7,348 nt of DNA from Candidatus Dadabacteria bacterium (GTDB lineage: Bacteria > Desulfobacterota_D > UBA1144 > Nemesobacterales > UBA2774): positions 1 through 7,348 of the forward strand of contig DAOVUC010000080.1 of NCBI GenBank assembly GCA_030632765.1. The letters run 5' to 3'. The translations under genes were made by a program, and so were the position numbers. This document shows positions 1 through 7,300 of the stretch, one piece after another (the stretch's first letter is position 1; each line of letters begins with the position of its first letter). The notes below the pieces were generated by a model. That model saw only the letters and a program-made list of their open reading frames with translations. It made no database searches and was not told where the DNA came from.

Positions 1-1454
1 CAAAGTTCACAGTTATAGAAGAGGGGCTTAAGTGTATTCAAGGCAAAGGGGTTGTTAACTCAATCAGTTTAAAAGAGGGGGAGCATAAATTCCTGGAGCA
101 GGCTGAAAAGGTAATGCGCTACGGTGCCGCGGCCGTTGTAATGGCTTTTGACGAGAAAGGGCAGGCTGCGACAAAAGATGACAAAGTACGTATATGTCAG
201 CGTGCCTATAAGCTCTTGACCGAGAAAGTCGGAATGGACCCGAATGATATTATTTTTGACCCAAACGTTCTTACAGTAGCAACTGGGATTGAAGAACACA
301 ATAACTACGCTGTGGATTTTATAGAAGCTGTTAGGGAGATTAAAAAAGTATGTCCCGGGGCTAAAACCAGCGGAGGAATTAGCAATATATCATTTTCATT
401 TAGGGGGAATAACGTCGTAAGAGAGGCTATGCACAGCGCCTTTTTGTACCACGCTATAAAAGCTGGCCTTGATATGGCGATCGTCAATGCCGGAATGCTC
501 GAAGTATATGAGAATATAGACAAAGAACTCCTTATAAAAGTAGAGGATGTCCTCCTCAATCGGAACCCTGAAGCTACTGAGGCCCTGGTAGATTACGCAG
601 AGCAGGTTAAGGGAACTAAAAGAACAAAAGAGAAAGACACCGAAAAATGGCGTGAGGGCACTGTTGAAGAACGACTCTCTCATGCACTTGTAAAAGGTAT
701 AGTGGATTATATTGACGAGGATACGGAAGAAGCGCGCCTTAAACTCGACAGACCCCTTGATGTCATAGAAGGGCCTTTAATGAGCGGTATGAAGGTAGTA
801 GGAAAGCTCTTTGGCGAGGGTAAGATGTTTTTGCCTCAGGTAGTCAAGAGCGCGCGGGTAATGAAAAAAGCTGTTGCGCATCTTGAGCCTTATATGGAAG
901 CTGAAAAGGCCCGCTCTGGCGCAGGGCAGGTTAAGGGCAAGTTTGTAATAGCTACTGTTAAAGGGGACGTGCACGATATCGGGAAAAATATTGTAGGCGT
1001 CGTGCTTGGCTGTAACAACTACGAGGTTATAGATCTGGGTGTCATGGTAGCCTGCGATAATATTTTAAAAACCGCAAAAGATCTAGATGCTAATATAATC
1101 GGCCTTAGCGGGCTTATAACCCCCTCCCTTGATGAAATGATATATAACGCCTCAGAGATGGAGAGACAAGGTTTTAAGACCCCACTGCTTATCGGAGGGG
1201 CTACGACTAGCAAAGCGCATACGGCGATAAAGATAGCCCCTGCATATAGCGGAGTAGTAAGTCACGTGCAAGACGCATCACTCGTGGTAAATGTTTGTAA
1301 CGACCTCTTGAACCCTGAGAAATATGAGAAAATTGCAAACGAGCTTCAACAAAAACACGAGGAGCTGCGCAAGCTCCACTCCTCCACGCAGCAGAAAACG
1401 AACTACTTACCAATTAAAGAAGCCCGCTCAAAAGGATTCAAGAGTGATTGGTGA
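1..1454 (+). CDS. metH: Cobalamin-dependent methionine synthase, 5'-truncated by the window edge and ending at an in-frame TGA
   Basis: MetH transfers the methyl group of 5-methyltetrahydrofolate to homocysteine through cobalamin, in the cytoplasm. The frame is open from base 3, so the homocysteine domain and the start lie upstream. Reading from base 3 (483 codons), the folate-binding domain comes first ([51 protein letters not shown]). The B12 cap follows at codons ~260-291 ([20 protein letters not shown]), then the Rossmann B12 domain at ~312-445. The latter holds the DxHxxG motif (GDVHDIGKN); its His, codon 972-974, is the lower axial cobalt ligand. [13 protein letters not shown] and [12 protein letters not shown] are also typical. 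Translation ends at TGA 1452-1454, right after the linker residues KGFKSDW, so the product as read lacks the C-terminal reactivation domain. That domain is encoded in the same frame immediately downstream. MetH identity is certain; whether the stop is real, a mutation or a sequencing error is open. Confidence 0.93.
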   Translation, partial: KFTVIEEGLKCIQGKGVVNSISLKEGEHKFLEQAEKVMRYGAAAVVMAFDEKGQAATKDDKVRICQRAYKLLTEKVGMDPNDIIFDPNVLTVATGIEEHNNYAVDFIEAVREIKKVCPGAKTSGGISNISFSFRGNNVVREAMHSAFLYHAIKAGLDMAIVNAGMLEVYENIDKELLIKVEDVLLNRNPEATEALVDYAEQVKGTKRTKEKDTEKWREGTVEERLSHALVKGIVDYIDEDTEEARLKLDRPLDVIEGPLMSGMKVVGKLFGEGKMFLPQVVKSARVMKKAVAHLEPYMEAEKARSGAGQVKGKFVIATVKGDVHDIGKNIVGVVLGCNNYEVIDLGVMVACDNILKTAKDLDANIIGLSGLITPSLDEMIYNASEMERQGFKTPLLIGGATTSKAHTAIKIAPAYSGVVSHVQDASLVVNVCNDLLNPEKYEKIANELQQKHEELRKLHSSTQQKTNYLPIKEARSKGFKSDW

Positions 1455-2402
1455 GAAATTCGAATCGATGTTCCACAGAAGCTCGGGACTGAAATAATTG
1501 AAGTACCTGTCGAAGAAATTATTCCCTATATAGATTGGTCTCCATTATTCTGGGTATGGGAACTCAAGGGTGCGTACCCAAAGATATTAGAGCACAAAAA
1601 ATGGGGCGAGCAGGCAAAGACTATTTTTGAAGATGCCCAGACATTACTTAATCAAATTGCAAGTGAAAAGCGCTTTAGACCGAGAGCTGTTTTATCATTT
1701 TGGCCGGCTAATAGCTCCGGTGATGATATCGAGATTTACTCAGATAATTCTCGAGATGAAGTAATTGCAAAGTTTCATTCTCTACGTCAACAAAAGGACA
1801 AAGGTAAAAACGAAACATACCTTGCACTTTCCGACTTCGTAGCGCCAAAAGAGTCTGGAAGAGAGGATTATATCGGTGGATTTGTCGTAACCGCTGGAGA
1901 AGAAGTAGAGCGTTTCTCCGATACTTTTAAGAAAAACAATGATGATTACTCAGCCATAATGGTGCAGGCCCTTGGTGACCGTATCGCAGAGGCCATGGCC
2001 GAGATGATGCATAAAAGAGCGAGAGAGAACTGGGGATACGGCAAGGAAGAAAATTTATCCCCGGATGATCTGATCAAAGAAAAGTACAGAGGCATAAGAC
2101 CCGCTCCCGGCTATCCTTCATGCCCTGATCATACGGAAAAGGCCCAAATCTGGCAGTTGCTGGATGTTAAGAAAAATATTGGGGTAGAGCTCACTGAAAA
2201 TTATGCGATTTATCCCCCAAGCTCTGTCTCAGGACTTTATTTCCCTCACCCCCAAGCTAAATACTTCCACTTGGGGCTAATTGATAGGGATCAGGTAAAG
2301 GATTATGCCAAACGCAAGGGGATCTTACTTGAAGAAGCACAAAGATGGCTTAGACCCAATTTGGGATACGACCCATTGAGCAACAAACAAGCACTGGGCT
2401 GA
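1455..2402 (+). pseudogene. metH: MetH reactivation (AdoMet-binding) domain, in frame downstream of the TGA
   Basis: This is a continuous 315-codon open stretch in the same frame as the upstream metH part, separated from it only by the TGA. It aligns along its length with the E. coli MetH activation domain as I recall it: IPYIDWSPLFWVWELKGAYP, FWPANSSGDDIEIY, LADFVAP-type residues (LSDFVAPK), YIGGFVVT, then RGIRPAPGYPSCPDHTEK (the AdoMet-binding RxxxGYPxCPxHTEK motif, Arg codon 2097-2099), SVSGLYFPHPQAKYF, and the usual ending RWLRPNLGYD. In family members this domain binds AdoMet and flavodoxin and remethylates oxidised cob(II)alamin. I see no in-frame ATG, GTG or TTG before ATG 1959-1961. 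A separate gene starting there (147 codons) would lose the DWSPLF region and half the domain. The stretch is therefore best read as the 3' part of one metH that is interrupted, read through, or miscalled at one base. Confidence 0.85.
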
Positions 2403-2455
2403 ACCTTCAAGATTTTTTGAACACACACCTTCACATATTAATAGCAAGCCTAAAT

Positions 2456-2833
2456 TTAAGTATTGTACTCCTTTAGTATCTGTTTCAATTCTCTAGAGAA
2501 TCTAGACCTCGGCATAACAATATCAAAACCTGCTTCGATCGCCTCTTTCTTTAGTTCTTCCTGAACATGAGGGAGATAACCTAGTGTCGAAATGTTTTTT
2601 AGCTTTTGGGAAGACTTAAGCTCTTCTATGAGATCTAGCGCATTAAATTTCTTAGAGTTCAGATCGACAATGATAAGGGTAGGGGGAGCGCTTGTTAAAC
2701 TTTCGATTAATCCGTTTGTATTTTTGAGAATCTCTACATTCACTCCGGTCGATTTTGCAGCTTCTTTTATCTTAGATGCGAAAAAAATATCATCAAGTAC
2801 TGCAACAACCCTTGTCTCTGCGGTCTCACTCAT
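2456..2833 (-). CDS. Small receiver-like (CheY-fold) protein with degenerate active site
   Basis: This is a stand-alone single-domain protein of 125 residues with no membrane segment or output domain. The pattern matches the response-regulator receiver fold: beta-1 VVAVLDD with acidic D14/D15, beta-3 LIIVDLNS with D57 at the phospho-acceptor position, and a beta-5/alpha-5 region near residues 105-112. The conserved switch Thr/Ser is replaced (STLGYLPH, residues 82-89). The conserved Lys-Pro is replaced by a PRSRF segment (108-112). The LDD-xFFxSKI start and the RSxF element recur, as I recall, in a family of small uncharacterised pseudo-receivers. A strong Shine-Dalgarno AGAAGGAGT (2841-2849, complement) lies 7 nt before the ATG and decides the start. 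The gene is convergent with metH (53-nt gap) and divergent from the HAD gene. The partner and output are unknown; it may work by protein-protein contact rather than phosphotransfer (inference). Confidence 0.85.
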   Translation of the reverse strand: MSETAETRVVAVLDDIFFASKIKEAAKSTGVNVEILKNTNGLIESLTSAPPTLIIVDLNSKKFNALDLIEELKSSQKLKNISTLGYLPHVQEELKKEAIEAGFDIVMPRSRFSRELKQILKEYNT

Positions 2834-2856
2834 TTAAGATACTCCTTCTAAAAGTT

Positions 2857-2885
2857 ATTGTATATCAAAGCATTGCGATCTACAA
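2857..2885 (-). promoter_or_regulatory. Candidate sigma-70-type promoter for the receiver-like gene
   Basis: On the minus strand, TTGTAG (complement of 2880-2885) and TACAAT (complement of 2857-2862) are separated by exactly 17 nt. The -10 matches 5 of 6 consensus bases and the -35 matches 3 of 6. Transcription would begin near 2850, just before the Shine-Dalgarno, giving a leader of about 17 nt. The assignment is by eye only. The element also overlaps the 5' region of the divergent HAD gene. Confidence 0.4.
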
Positions 2886-2898
2886 AGAGGGCGAAATA

Positions 2899-3612
2899 AT
2901 GAGAAGCGCTAATACTAAGACAATATTTTTCGATGCAGCAGACACGCTATTTTATATAGAGAAAGGCTTAGGAAATACCTATGCTTCAGTTGCCAAGAAA
3001 TATGGTGGAGACCCGCATCCGGACCATCTAAGGAAAGCATTTTCAAAAGCTTTTAAATCAGCTACACCACTGGCATTCGGCGGCGTATCTGATGATGAGA
3101 GAAAAGTTCTCGAAAAAAATTACTGGAGAGATATCGTAGAAAACGTCTACAAAGAGGTAGGAATGTTTGAGGAATTCGAAGCCCATTTTGATGAACTCTT
3201 TGAAGTCTTTAGAAGCGACGCCTGGGCAATTTTCCCTGAAACTAAAGGTGTTTTAAAATCCCTTAAAGACAAAAACTATAACCTCGGCATCATATCTAAT
3301 TTTGATTCAAGGGTATACGATGTAATGAATGCTTTAGAGATTCACGAGTACTTTGACAAATTCGTGATCTCAAGTGAAGCCGGCTTTGCCAAACCCGACC
3401 CTAATATATTTCACATAGCTCTTAAAAAGATGGGCTCGAATCCAAAAGAATGCCTGCATATAGGAGATCACATACATAATGACTTCCACGGAGCACGAGC
3501 CCTAGGTATTGAAGCCTTACTAATAGACAGGGAAGGTGAGTACGAATTTATTGGAAACCAACACAAGATCTTAAATCTACAGGAAATCCATAAATTTTTA
3601 GATAATTCCTAA
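2899..3612 (+). CDS. HAD-superfamily (subfamily IA-like) hydrolase
   Basis: This is a 237-residue cytoplasmic HAD hydrolase, a usual size for the family, probably a phosphatase acting on a small phosphorylated metabolite. All four HAD motifs are present. Motif I is IFFDAADTLF, with D12 as nucleophile and D15 as acid/base. Motif II is IISNFDSR, with S133 (SN pair). Motif III is the Lys of AGFAKPDPNIF (K165). Motif IV is HIGDHIHNDFHGARALG, with D190 and D195. The helical segment between motifs I and II (residues ~20-115) is the C1-type cap. The overall pattern resembles the HDHD3/REG-2-like branch, so the substrate cannot be named. The ATG at 2899 is preferred because an AGAGGG-type ribosome site precedes it and motif I falls at the normal distance from it. 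The frame is open further up to 2776, but that extension would overlap the divergent receiver-like gene and add unrelated sequence. No good promoter of its own is seen. Confidence 0.88.
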   Translation: MRSANTKTIFFDAADTLFYIEKGLGNTYASVAKKYGGDPHPDHLRKAFSKAFKSATPLAFGGVSDDERKVLEKNYWRDIVENVYKEVGMFEEFEAHFDELFEVFRSDAWAIFPETKGVLKSLKDKNYNLGIISNFDSRVYDVMNALEIHEYFDKFVISSEAGFAKPDPNIFHIALKKMGSNPKECLHIGDHIHNDFHGARALGIEALLIDREGEYEFIGNQHKILNLQEIHKFLDNS

Positions 3613-3661
3613 CACTCTGATAAAACAATTCGAACAATAATTGGAGTAGATTAGTATTAGT

Positions 3662-4639
3662 CTATTTCCGGGAGAGGACTTTTGCCGCATCCTTTGCAAA
3701 GTAGGTAAGAATCAAATCAGCGCCAGCACGTTTTATACTCGTAAGCACTTCCATCATAACAAGCTCCTCGTCAATCCATCCAAGTTTGCCTGCAGCCTTA
3801 ACCATTGAATATTCTCCGCTTACGTTGTATGCGGCTATGGGATGATCAAACTCTTCCCTGGCTGCTCTTATAACATCCAAATAAGGGAGAGCGGGCTTTA
3901 CCATCACAATGTCGGCCCCTTCTTCAATATCAAGCTCTATTTCCCTAAGAGCTTCTCTTACGTTTGGAGGGTCCATCTGATAACTACGCCTGTCTCCGAA
4001 TTGTGGGGGCGACTCCGCTGCTTCTCGGAAAGGCCCGTAAAACGCGGAGGCATATTTTGCCGCATAGGACAAAATCCCTATATTGTCATAGCCATTTCGA
4101 TCGAGATCATCTCTTATCACACCTACGCGCCCATCCATCATATCAGACGGGGCGACTATATCAGCCCCGGCCTCCGCATGAGAAAGCGACATCCTGGCTA
4201 GATATTGCAAAGTCTCATCGTTATCGACATCACCGTCTTTTATTACCCCACAGTGGCCATGGCTTGTGTATTCACACATGCACACATCAGTTATAACGAT
4301 AATATCTTTTACTCTCTTTTTTATTTCCCTGAGTGCTCTCTGTATTACCCCGTTTTCATCATACCCCTGTGTGCCCATCTCATCTTTACTCTCAGGAATC
4401 CCAAAGAGCAGTATAGCCTTGATGCCAAGTTTTTTAACTTCTCTGATTTCTTTAATAAGGTTGTCTATGGATTGCTTGTAGATACCGGGCATTGATTTTA
4501 CAGCAACTTTCTTATTCTTCCCCGGCATTACAAACATGGGATAGATAAAATCATCCACACTGATCCTGGTCTCGGCAACAAGCTCTCTTAGATTAGAGTT
4601 CCTTCTCAACCTTCTTGGGCGATACACTGGGAAATACAT
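3662..4639 (-). CDS. hemB: Porphobilinogen synthase (delta-aminolevulinic acid dehydratase)
   Basis: HemB condenses two 5-aminolevulinate molecules into porphobilinogen, the common precursor of haem, sirohaem and the corrin ring, in the cytoplasm as a homo-oligomer. The protein has 325 residues, the normal length, and opens with the family N-terminus ([12 protein letters not shown]). Active-site Schiff-base lysines are K195 ([15 protein letters not shown]) and K248 ([10 protein letters not shown]). The metal site [15 protein letters not shown] has all three cysteines (C120, C122, C130), marking the zinc-dependent class rather than the Asp-rich magnesium-dependent class. GPFREAAES and [10 protein letters not shown] are also typical. 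The ATG at 4639 gives the expected N-terminus, but the ribosome site is poor: only GGA within 5 nt of the start. An out-of-frame ATG lies 7 nt upstream. The gene is convergent with the HAD gene (49-nt gap) and divergent from glnS. Confidence 0.97.
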   Translation of the reverse strand: MYFPVYRPRRLRRNSNLRELVAETRISVDDFIYPMFVMPGKNKKVAVKSMPGIYKQSIDNLIKEIREVKKLGIKAILLFGIPESKDEMGTQGYDENGVIQRALREIKKRVKDIIVITDVCMCEYTSHGHCGVIKDGDVDNDETLQYLARMSLSHAEAGADIVAPSDMMDGRVGVIRDDLDRNGYDNIGILSYAAKYASAFYGPFREAAESPPQFGDRRSYQMDPPNVREALREIELDIEEGADIVMVKPALPYLDVIRAAREEFDHPIAAYNVSGEYSMVKAAGKLGWIDEELVMMEVLTSIKRAGADLILTYFAKDAAKVLSRK

Positions 4640-4653
4640 GGTCCATAAGTTTA

Positions 4654-4677
4654 ATTGCTTTAACGTTACTAAGCAAT
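4654..4677. promoter_or_regulatory. Inverted repeat in the hemB leader (possible operator or hairpin)
   Basis: ATTGCTT (4654-4660) and AAGCAAT (4671-4677) form a perfect 7-bp inverted repeat around 10 nt that contain the palindrome AACGTT. It lies 15 to 38 nt upstream of the hemB ATG. It could be a dimeric repressor site or an RNA hairpin near the ribosome-loading region. It does not match the Fur, FNR or Rex consensus sequences I know. In AT-rich intergenic DNA a 7-bp repeat can arise by chance. Confidence 0.3.
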
Positions 4678-4728
4678 ATTACTAACTACATTTACAAGTT
4701 GAATTCCTTTGATGTTTGCGAGCAATAG

Positions 4729-4757
4729 TATAATATTAAATTCCGCTAATTTCGGAG
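4729..4757 (+). promoter_or_regulatory. Candidate -10 box and ribosome binding site of glnS
   Basis: A perfect TATAAT lies at 4729-4734, and GGAG at 4754-4757 is 6 nt before the glnS ATG. The expected transcription start near 4741 would give a leader of about 23 nt. The -35 is poor: TTGATG at 4709-4714 is only 14 nt away, and CTTTGA at 4707-4712 has 16-nt spacing but a weak match. The ribosome site is convincing; the promoter is plausible. Confidence 0.45.
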
Positions 4758-4763
4758 ATAAAC

Positions 4764-6449
4764 ATGGAACAGGAATCTAATAAAAAAAGCCTAGACTTCA
4801 TAAGAGCTATTATTGCCGAAGATATTGCCAATAATAAAAACGAGGGCAGGGTTGCAACTAGATTCCCGCCCGAGCCAAACGGATATTTGCATATAGGTCA
4901 TGCGAAATCTATCTGCCTGAATTTTGGAGTGGCGGAGGAATTCGGGGGCACATGTAACCTCCGCTTTGACGACACAAACCCTACAAAAGAAGATACGGAA
5001 TACGTGGAATCTATAATGGAGGATGTGAAGTGGCTAGGGTATGACTGGGGTGAGCGCTTATATTACGCATCAGACTATTTTCAGAATCTATATGATTTCG
5101 CTGTAATGTTAATAAAAGGCGAGAAGGCTTATGTGGACAGCCTTAATGCTGATGAAATAAGGGAATATAGGGGAACACTCAGCGAGCCGGGAAGAGAGAG
5201 CCCGTTTAGGGAAAGAAGTGCAAAGGAGAGCCTGGATCTTTTTGAACGGATGAAAGAGGGCGAATTTGAAGAAGGGGCGCATGTGCTCCGCGCAAAGATA
5301 GATATGTCCTCGGGCAACCTGAATATGCGTGACCCTATCATGTATCGCATACTGAAACAGTCCCACCATAGAACTGGGGATACGTGGTCAATTTACCCGA
5401 TGTACGACTTCGCCCACGGACAGTCCGACTCACTGGAGGAAATTACGCACTCTCTTTGCACCCTTGAGTTTGCAGACCCACGCCCGCTATACGATTGGTT
5501 TACAGAACAGCTTGGAATCTATGCTCAAAGGCAAATTGAATTCGCAAGATTAAACCTGTCCTACACAGTGCTCAGCAAAAGAAAGCTTATGCAGCTCGTC
5601 CAAGACGGCCATGTCTCGAGCTGGGACGACCCGAGGATGCCTACAGTATCGGGGCTTAGAAGACGGGGATACACACCTGTAGCAATTAGAAGCTTTTGTG
5701 AGAAAATAGGCGTTACAAAACAGGACAGCGTAATAGATGTCGCACTGTTAGAGCACGCTTTAAAAGAGGATTTAAATAAATCGGCCCTGCGTGTAATGGG
5801 AGTTTTAAACCCTCTAAAAGTTGTTATCACAAATTATCCCGGGGACTCGTCTGAGGAATTGGACGCGGTAAATAACCCGGAGGATGAGAGTGCGGGCAAG
5901 AGGAAAGTTCCATTTTCAAAGGAGCTTTATATTGAGCGGGATGATTTTATGGAGGAACCTCCAAAAAAATTCTACCGCCTCTCTCTCGGCAGAGAGGTCA
6001 GATTAAGGTATGCGTATTTTATAACTTGTACAGATGTCATAAAGAATGAAGACGGCGAAGTCACGGAACTTCACTGCACTTACGACCCACAGACCCGAGG
6101 AGGCAACTCACCTGACGGAAGGAAAGTGAAGGCTACTATTCACTGGGTTAGTGCTAAACATTCAATCAAAAGAGAAGTAAGATTATACGACAGACTATTT
6201 ACAGTTGCAGAGCCAGAAGGCGATAAAGAAGGAAAGGATTTCACTGAGTTTTTAAACCCCCAATCCCTAACGGTACTAAAGGACTGTTATCTTGAGCCAA
6301 GTCTGGCTGATGCCACACCTGGCGTTAATTATCAGTTTGAAAGATTGGGATATTTTACAGTTGACACGATCTCGTCAAAAAACACAAAGCCTGTATTTAA
6401 CAGGACTGTTACTCTAAGGGATGCCTGGGCCAAAGTTAAGGGGAAGTAA
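4764..6449 (+). CDS. glnS: Glutaminyl-tRNA synthetase
   Basis: GlnRS is a class I synthetase that charges tRNA-Gln with glutamine directly, so the organism does not depend only on the GluRS plus GatCAB transamidation route for this tRNA. The protein has 561 residues, close to E. coli GlnS (about 554). The N-terminal Rossmann domain carries [17 protein letters not shown] (HIGH at 43-46) and LRFDDTNP. The GlnRS-type pocket sequence [10 protein letters not shown] and THSLCTLEF follow (~210-236), then the KMSKS-class loop VLSKRKL (269-275). The last ~220 residues form the beta-barrel anticodon-binding region ([49 protein letters not shown]). It reads as GlnRS rather than GluRS because of the SLCTLEF and barrel motifs. 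The start is fixed by GGAG at 4754. It is divergent from hemB and tail to tail with the PurN-like gene. Confidence 0.98.
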   Translation: MEQESNKKSLDFIRAIIAEDIANNKNEGRVATRFPPEPNGYLHIGHAKSICLNFGVAEEFGGTCNLRFDDTNPTKEDTEYVESIMEDVKWLGYDWGERLYYASDYFQNLYDFAVMLIKGEKAYVDSLNADEIREYRGTLSEPGRESPFRERSAKESLDLFERMKEGEFEEGAHVLRAKIDMSSGNLNMRDPIMYRILKQSHHRTGDTWSIYPMYDFAHGQSDSLEEITHSLCTLEFADPRPLYDWFTEQLGIYAQRQIEFARLNLSYTVLSKRKLMQLVQDGHVSSWDDPRMPTVSGLRRRGYTPVAIRSFCEKIGVTKQDSVIDVALLEHALKEDLNKSALRVMGVLNPLKVVITNYPGDSSEELDAVNNPEDESAGKRKVPFSKELYIERDDFMEEPPKKFYRLSLGREVRLRYAYFITCTDVIKNEDGEVTELHCTYDPQTRGGNSPDGRKVKATIHWVSAKHSIKREVRLYDRLFTVAEPEGDKEGKDFTEFLNPQSLTVLKDCYLEPSLADATPGVNYQFERLGYFTVDTISSKNTKPVFNRTVTLRDAWAKVKGK

Positions 6450-6455
6450 TATTAA

Positions 6456-7220
6456 TTAACCGCCAAATTGTAATCCTGCCCGCTCTAATTTAACCCCGTC
6501 CATATAAACATTATCTTCTTTATCTACACCCAAACAGCCTTTTGCGATTAAATTATGGACTGTATAGGGGAGGATCTTCCATTCTCCCTCAACTCGGATC
6601 TTCTCATTCACTAAGTCTTTATCATTTTGAGAATAACCTTTAAGCGAAATCGGTTTGGATTGTAAAAGAGCGGGGCCAAACCGCTGATTTTCCTTCTGCA
6701 AAAACACCGTACACTTAGTAACTTTCTCACCAGCTCTAATTGCTTGAACCCAAGAGTCCACCCCTTTAACAAGATAATCTTTAGTAATATCCCCCGGGTA
6801 TAGATTAATAACTCTATTTTTGTATCTGTCTAAAAACAGGCTGCCCAGCCTCCTTCTATAACCCGCAAGCACTATAATATCGGGAGAGCAAATTTGCTCT
6901 ACGGCAGATATTACGGCGGCATCATAGTAGTCCCTTGTCTCATCGTCATTGGGGTCTTTATTTAAAAGATCAAAATATCTCTTTGAGCTAAGATCGGCTA
7001 CAGGGATACCGTATTCTTCTGCTATTCGAGACCCATTACAGTTAGGAACATTAGTGAAGACGGCATCGATACTTCCGTAGTTCTTCTCACCAACCTTTTC
7101 AAGCCGTTTTTGCTCTTCATAAAGGGCAATGAAATTGGTACCGGAGCCCGATAGAAATACGGCAACACTCATAGGCTGATTGCCCGGATTATGGATAAGT
7201 TCAATTTGAGATGTTTTCAT
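6456..7220 (-). CDS. PurN-like formyltransferase-fold protein lacking the PurN catalytic His and Asp
   Basis: This 254-residue protein has the layout of glycinamide ribonucleotide formyltransferase (PurN). The N-terminal phosphate-binding loop is VAVFLSGSGTNFIAL (residues 19-33). EEYGIPVADL and PDIIVLAGYRRRLG (113-126) follow, then INLYPGD (138-144), a TKCTVFL strand (168-174) and a GPALLQSKPI segment. PurN enzymes use Asn, His and Asp. Here the Asn is kept (N139), but the His two residues later is Tyr (Y141), and the LDGGP segment that supplies the Asp reads QRFGP (179-183). Direct formyl transfer to GAR is therefore doubtful. The protein may be an uncharacterised relative using the same fold, or a non-catalytic paralogue. 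About 16 residues precede the usual PurN start; M17 is an alternative start, but neither site has a clear Shine-Dalgarno. The gene ends 6 nt from glnS and is divergent from the next gene. Confidence 0.8.
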   Translation of the reverse strand: MKTSQIELIHNPGNQPMSVAVFLSGSGTNFIALYEEQKRLEKVGEKNYGSIDAVFTNVPNCNGSRIAEEYGIPVADLSSKRYFDLLNKDPNDDETRDYYDAAVISAVEQICSPDIIVLAGYRRRLGSLFLDRYKNRVINLYPGDITKDYLVKGVDSWVQAIRAGEKVTKCTVFLQKENQRFGPALLQSKPISLKGYSQNDKDLVNEKIRVEGEWKILPYTVHNLIAKGCLGVDKEDNVYMDGVKLERAGLQFGG

Positions 7221-7272
7221 TTAGCTGTCTATAACATCATGAATCATTTGCAATATTAAGCAGTTCAGGGAA

Positions 7273-7300
7273 ATTATATCTACCATAATACTATGAGCAA
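7273..7300 (-). promoter_or_regulatory. Candidate promoter for the PurN-like gene
   Basis: The minus strand has a perfect TATAAT (complement of 7273-7278) preceded after 16 nt by TTGCTC (complement of 7295-7300, 3 of 6 matches to the -35). It would give a leader of roughly 45 nt. A second possible -10, TATAGA preceded by TGT (an extended -10), lies only 7 nt before the ATG and would give a nearly leaderless mRNA. The two cannot be told apart by eye. The first one overlaps the start of the divergent gene at 7293. Confidence 0.3.

Noticed and set aside
1452..1491. Selenocysteine insertion at the metH TGA, with a small hairpin (GTTCC 1470-1474 / GGGAC 1485-1489) about 15 nt downstream
   Set aside because: The stem is only 5 bp with one G-U pair. 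The residue position is a variable linker, not a conserved Cys. MetH is not a known selenoprotein family, and no sel genes are in view.
2406..2421. TTCAA/TTGAA hairpin with a T run after metH as a terminator
   Set aside because: The stem is 5 bp and AT-rich, and the T run lies in the loop and 3' arm rather than after the stem, so it is not a credible intrinsic terminator.
2776..2898. 41-residue N-terminal extension of the HAD hydrolase from ATG 2776
   Set aside because: It overlaps the start of the divergent receiver-like gene, has no HAD-family counterpart, and the ATG at 2899 has a ribosome site and puts motif I at the usual place.
3842..4495. Open frames on the + strand opposite hemB
   Set aside because: They lie antisense to a certain hemB, have no recognisable motifs, and have the composition expected of a coding shadow.
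1452..6449. Genome-wide recoding of TGA as Trp or Gly
   Set aside because: HAD, hemB, glnS, the receiver-like gene and the PurN-like gene are full length with no in-frame TGA, and Trp is written TGG throughout. A recoding genome would be expected to show more of them.
4673..7258. GCAATATTA occurring in both the hemB-glnS (4673-4681) and PurN-cdsA (7250-7258) intergenic regions
   Set aside because: It is only 9 bases of low-complexity AT-rich sequence found twice, at different distances from the genes, so it is probably chance.
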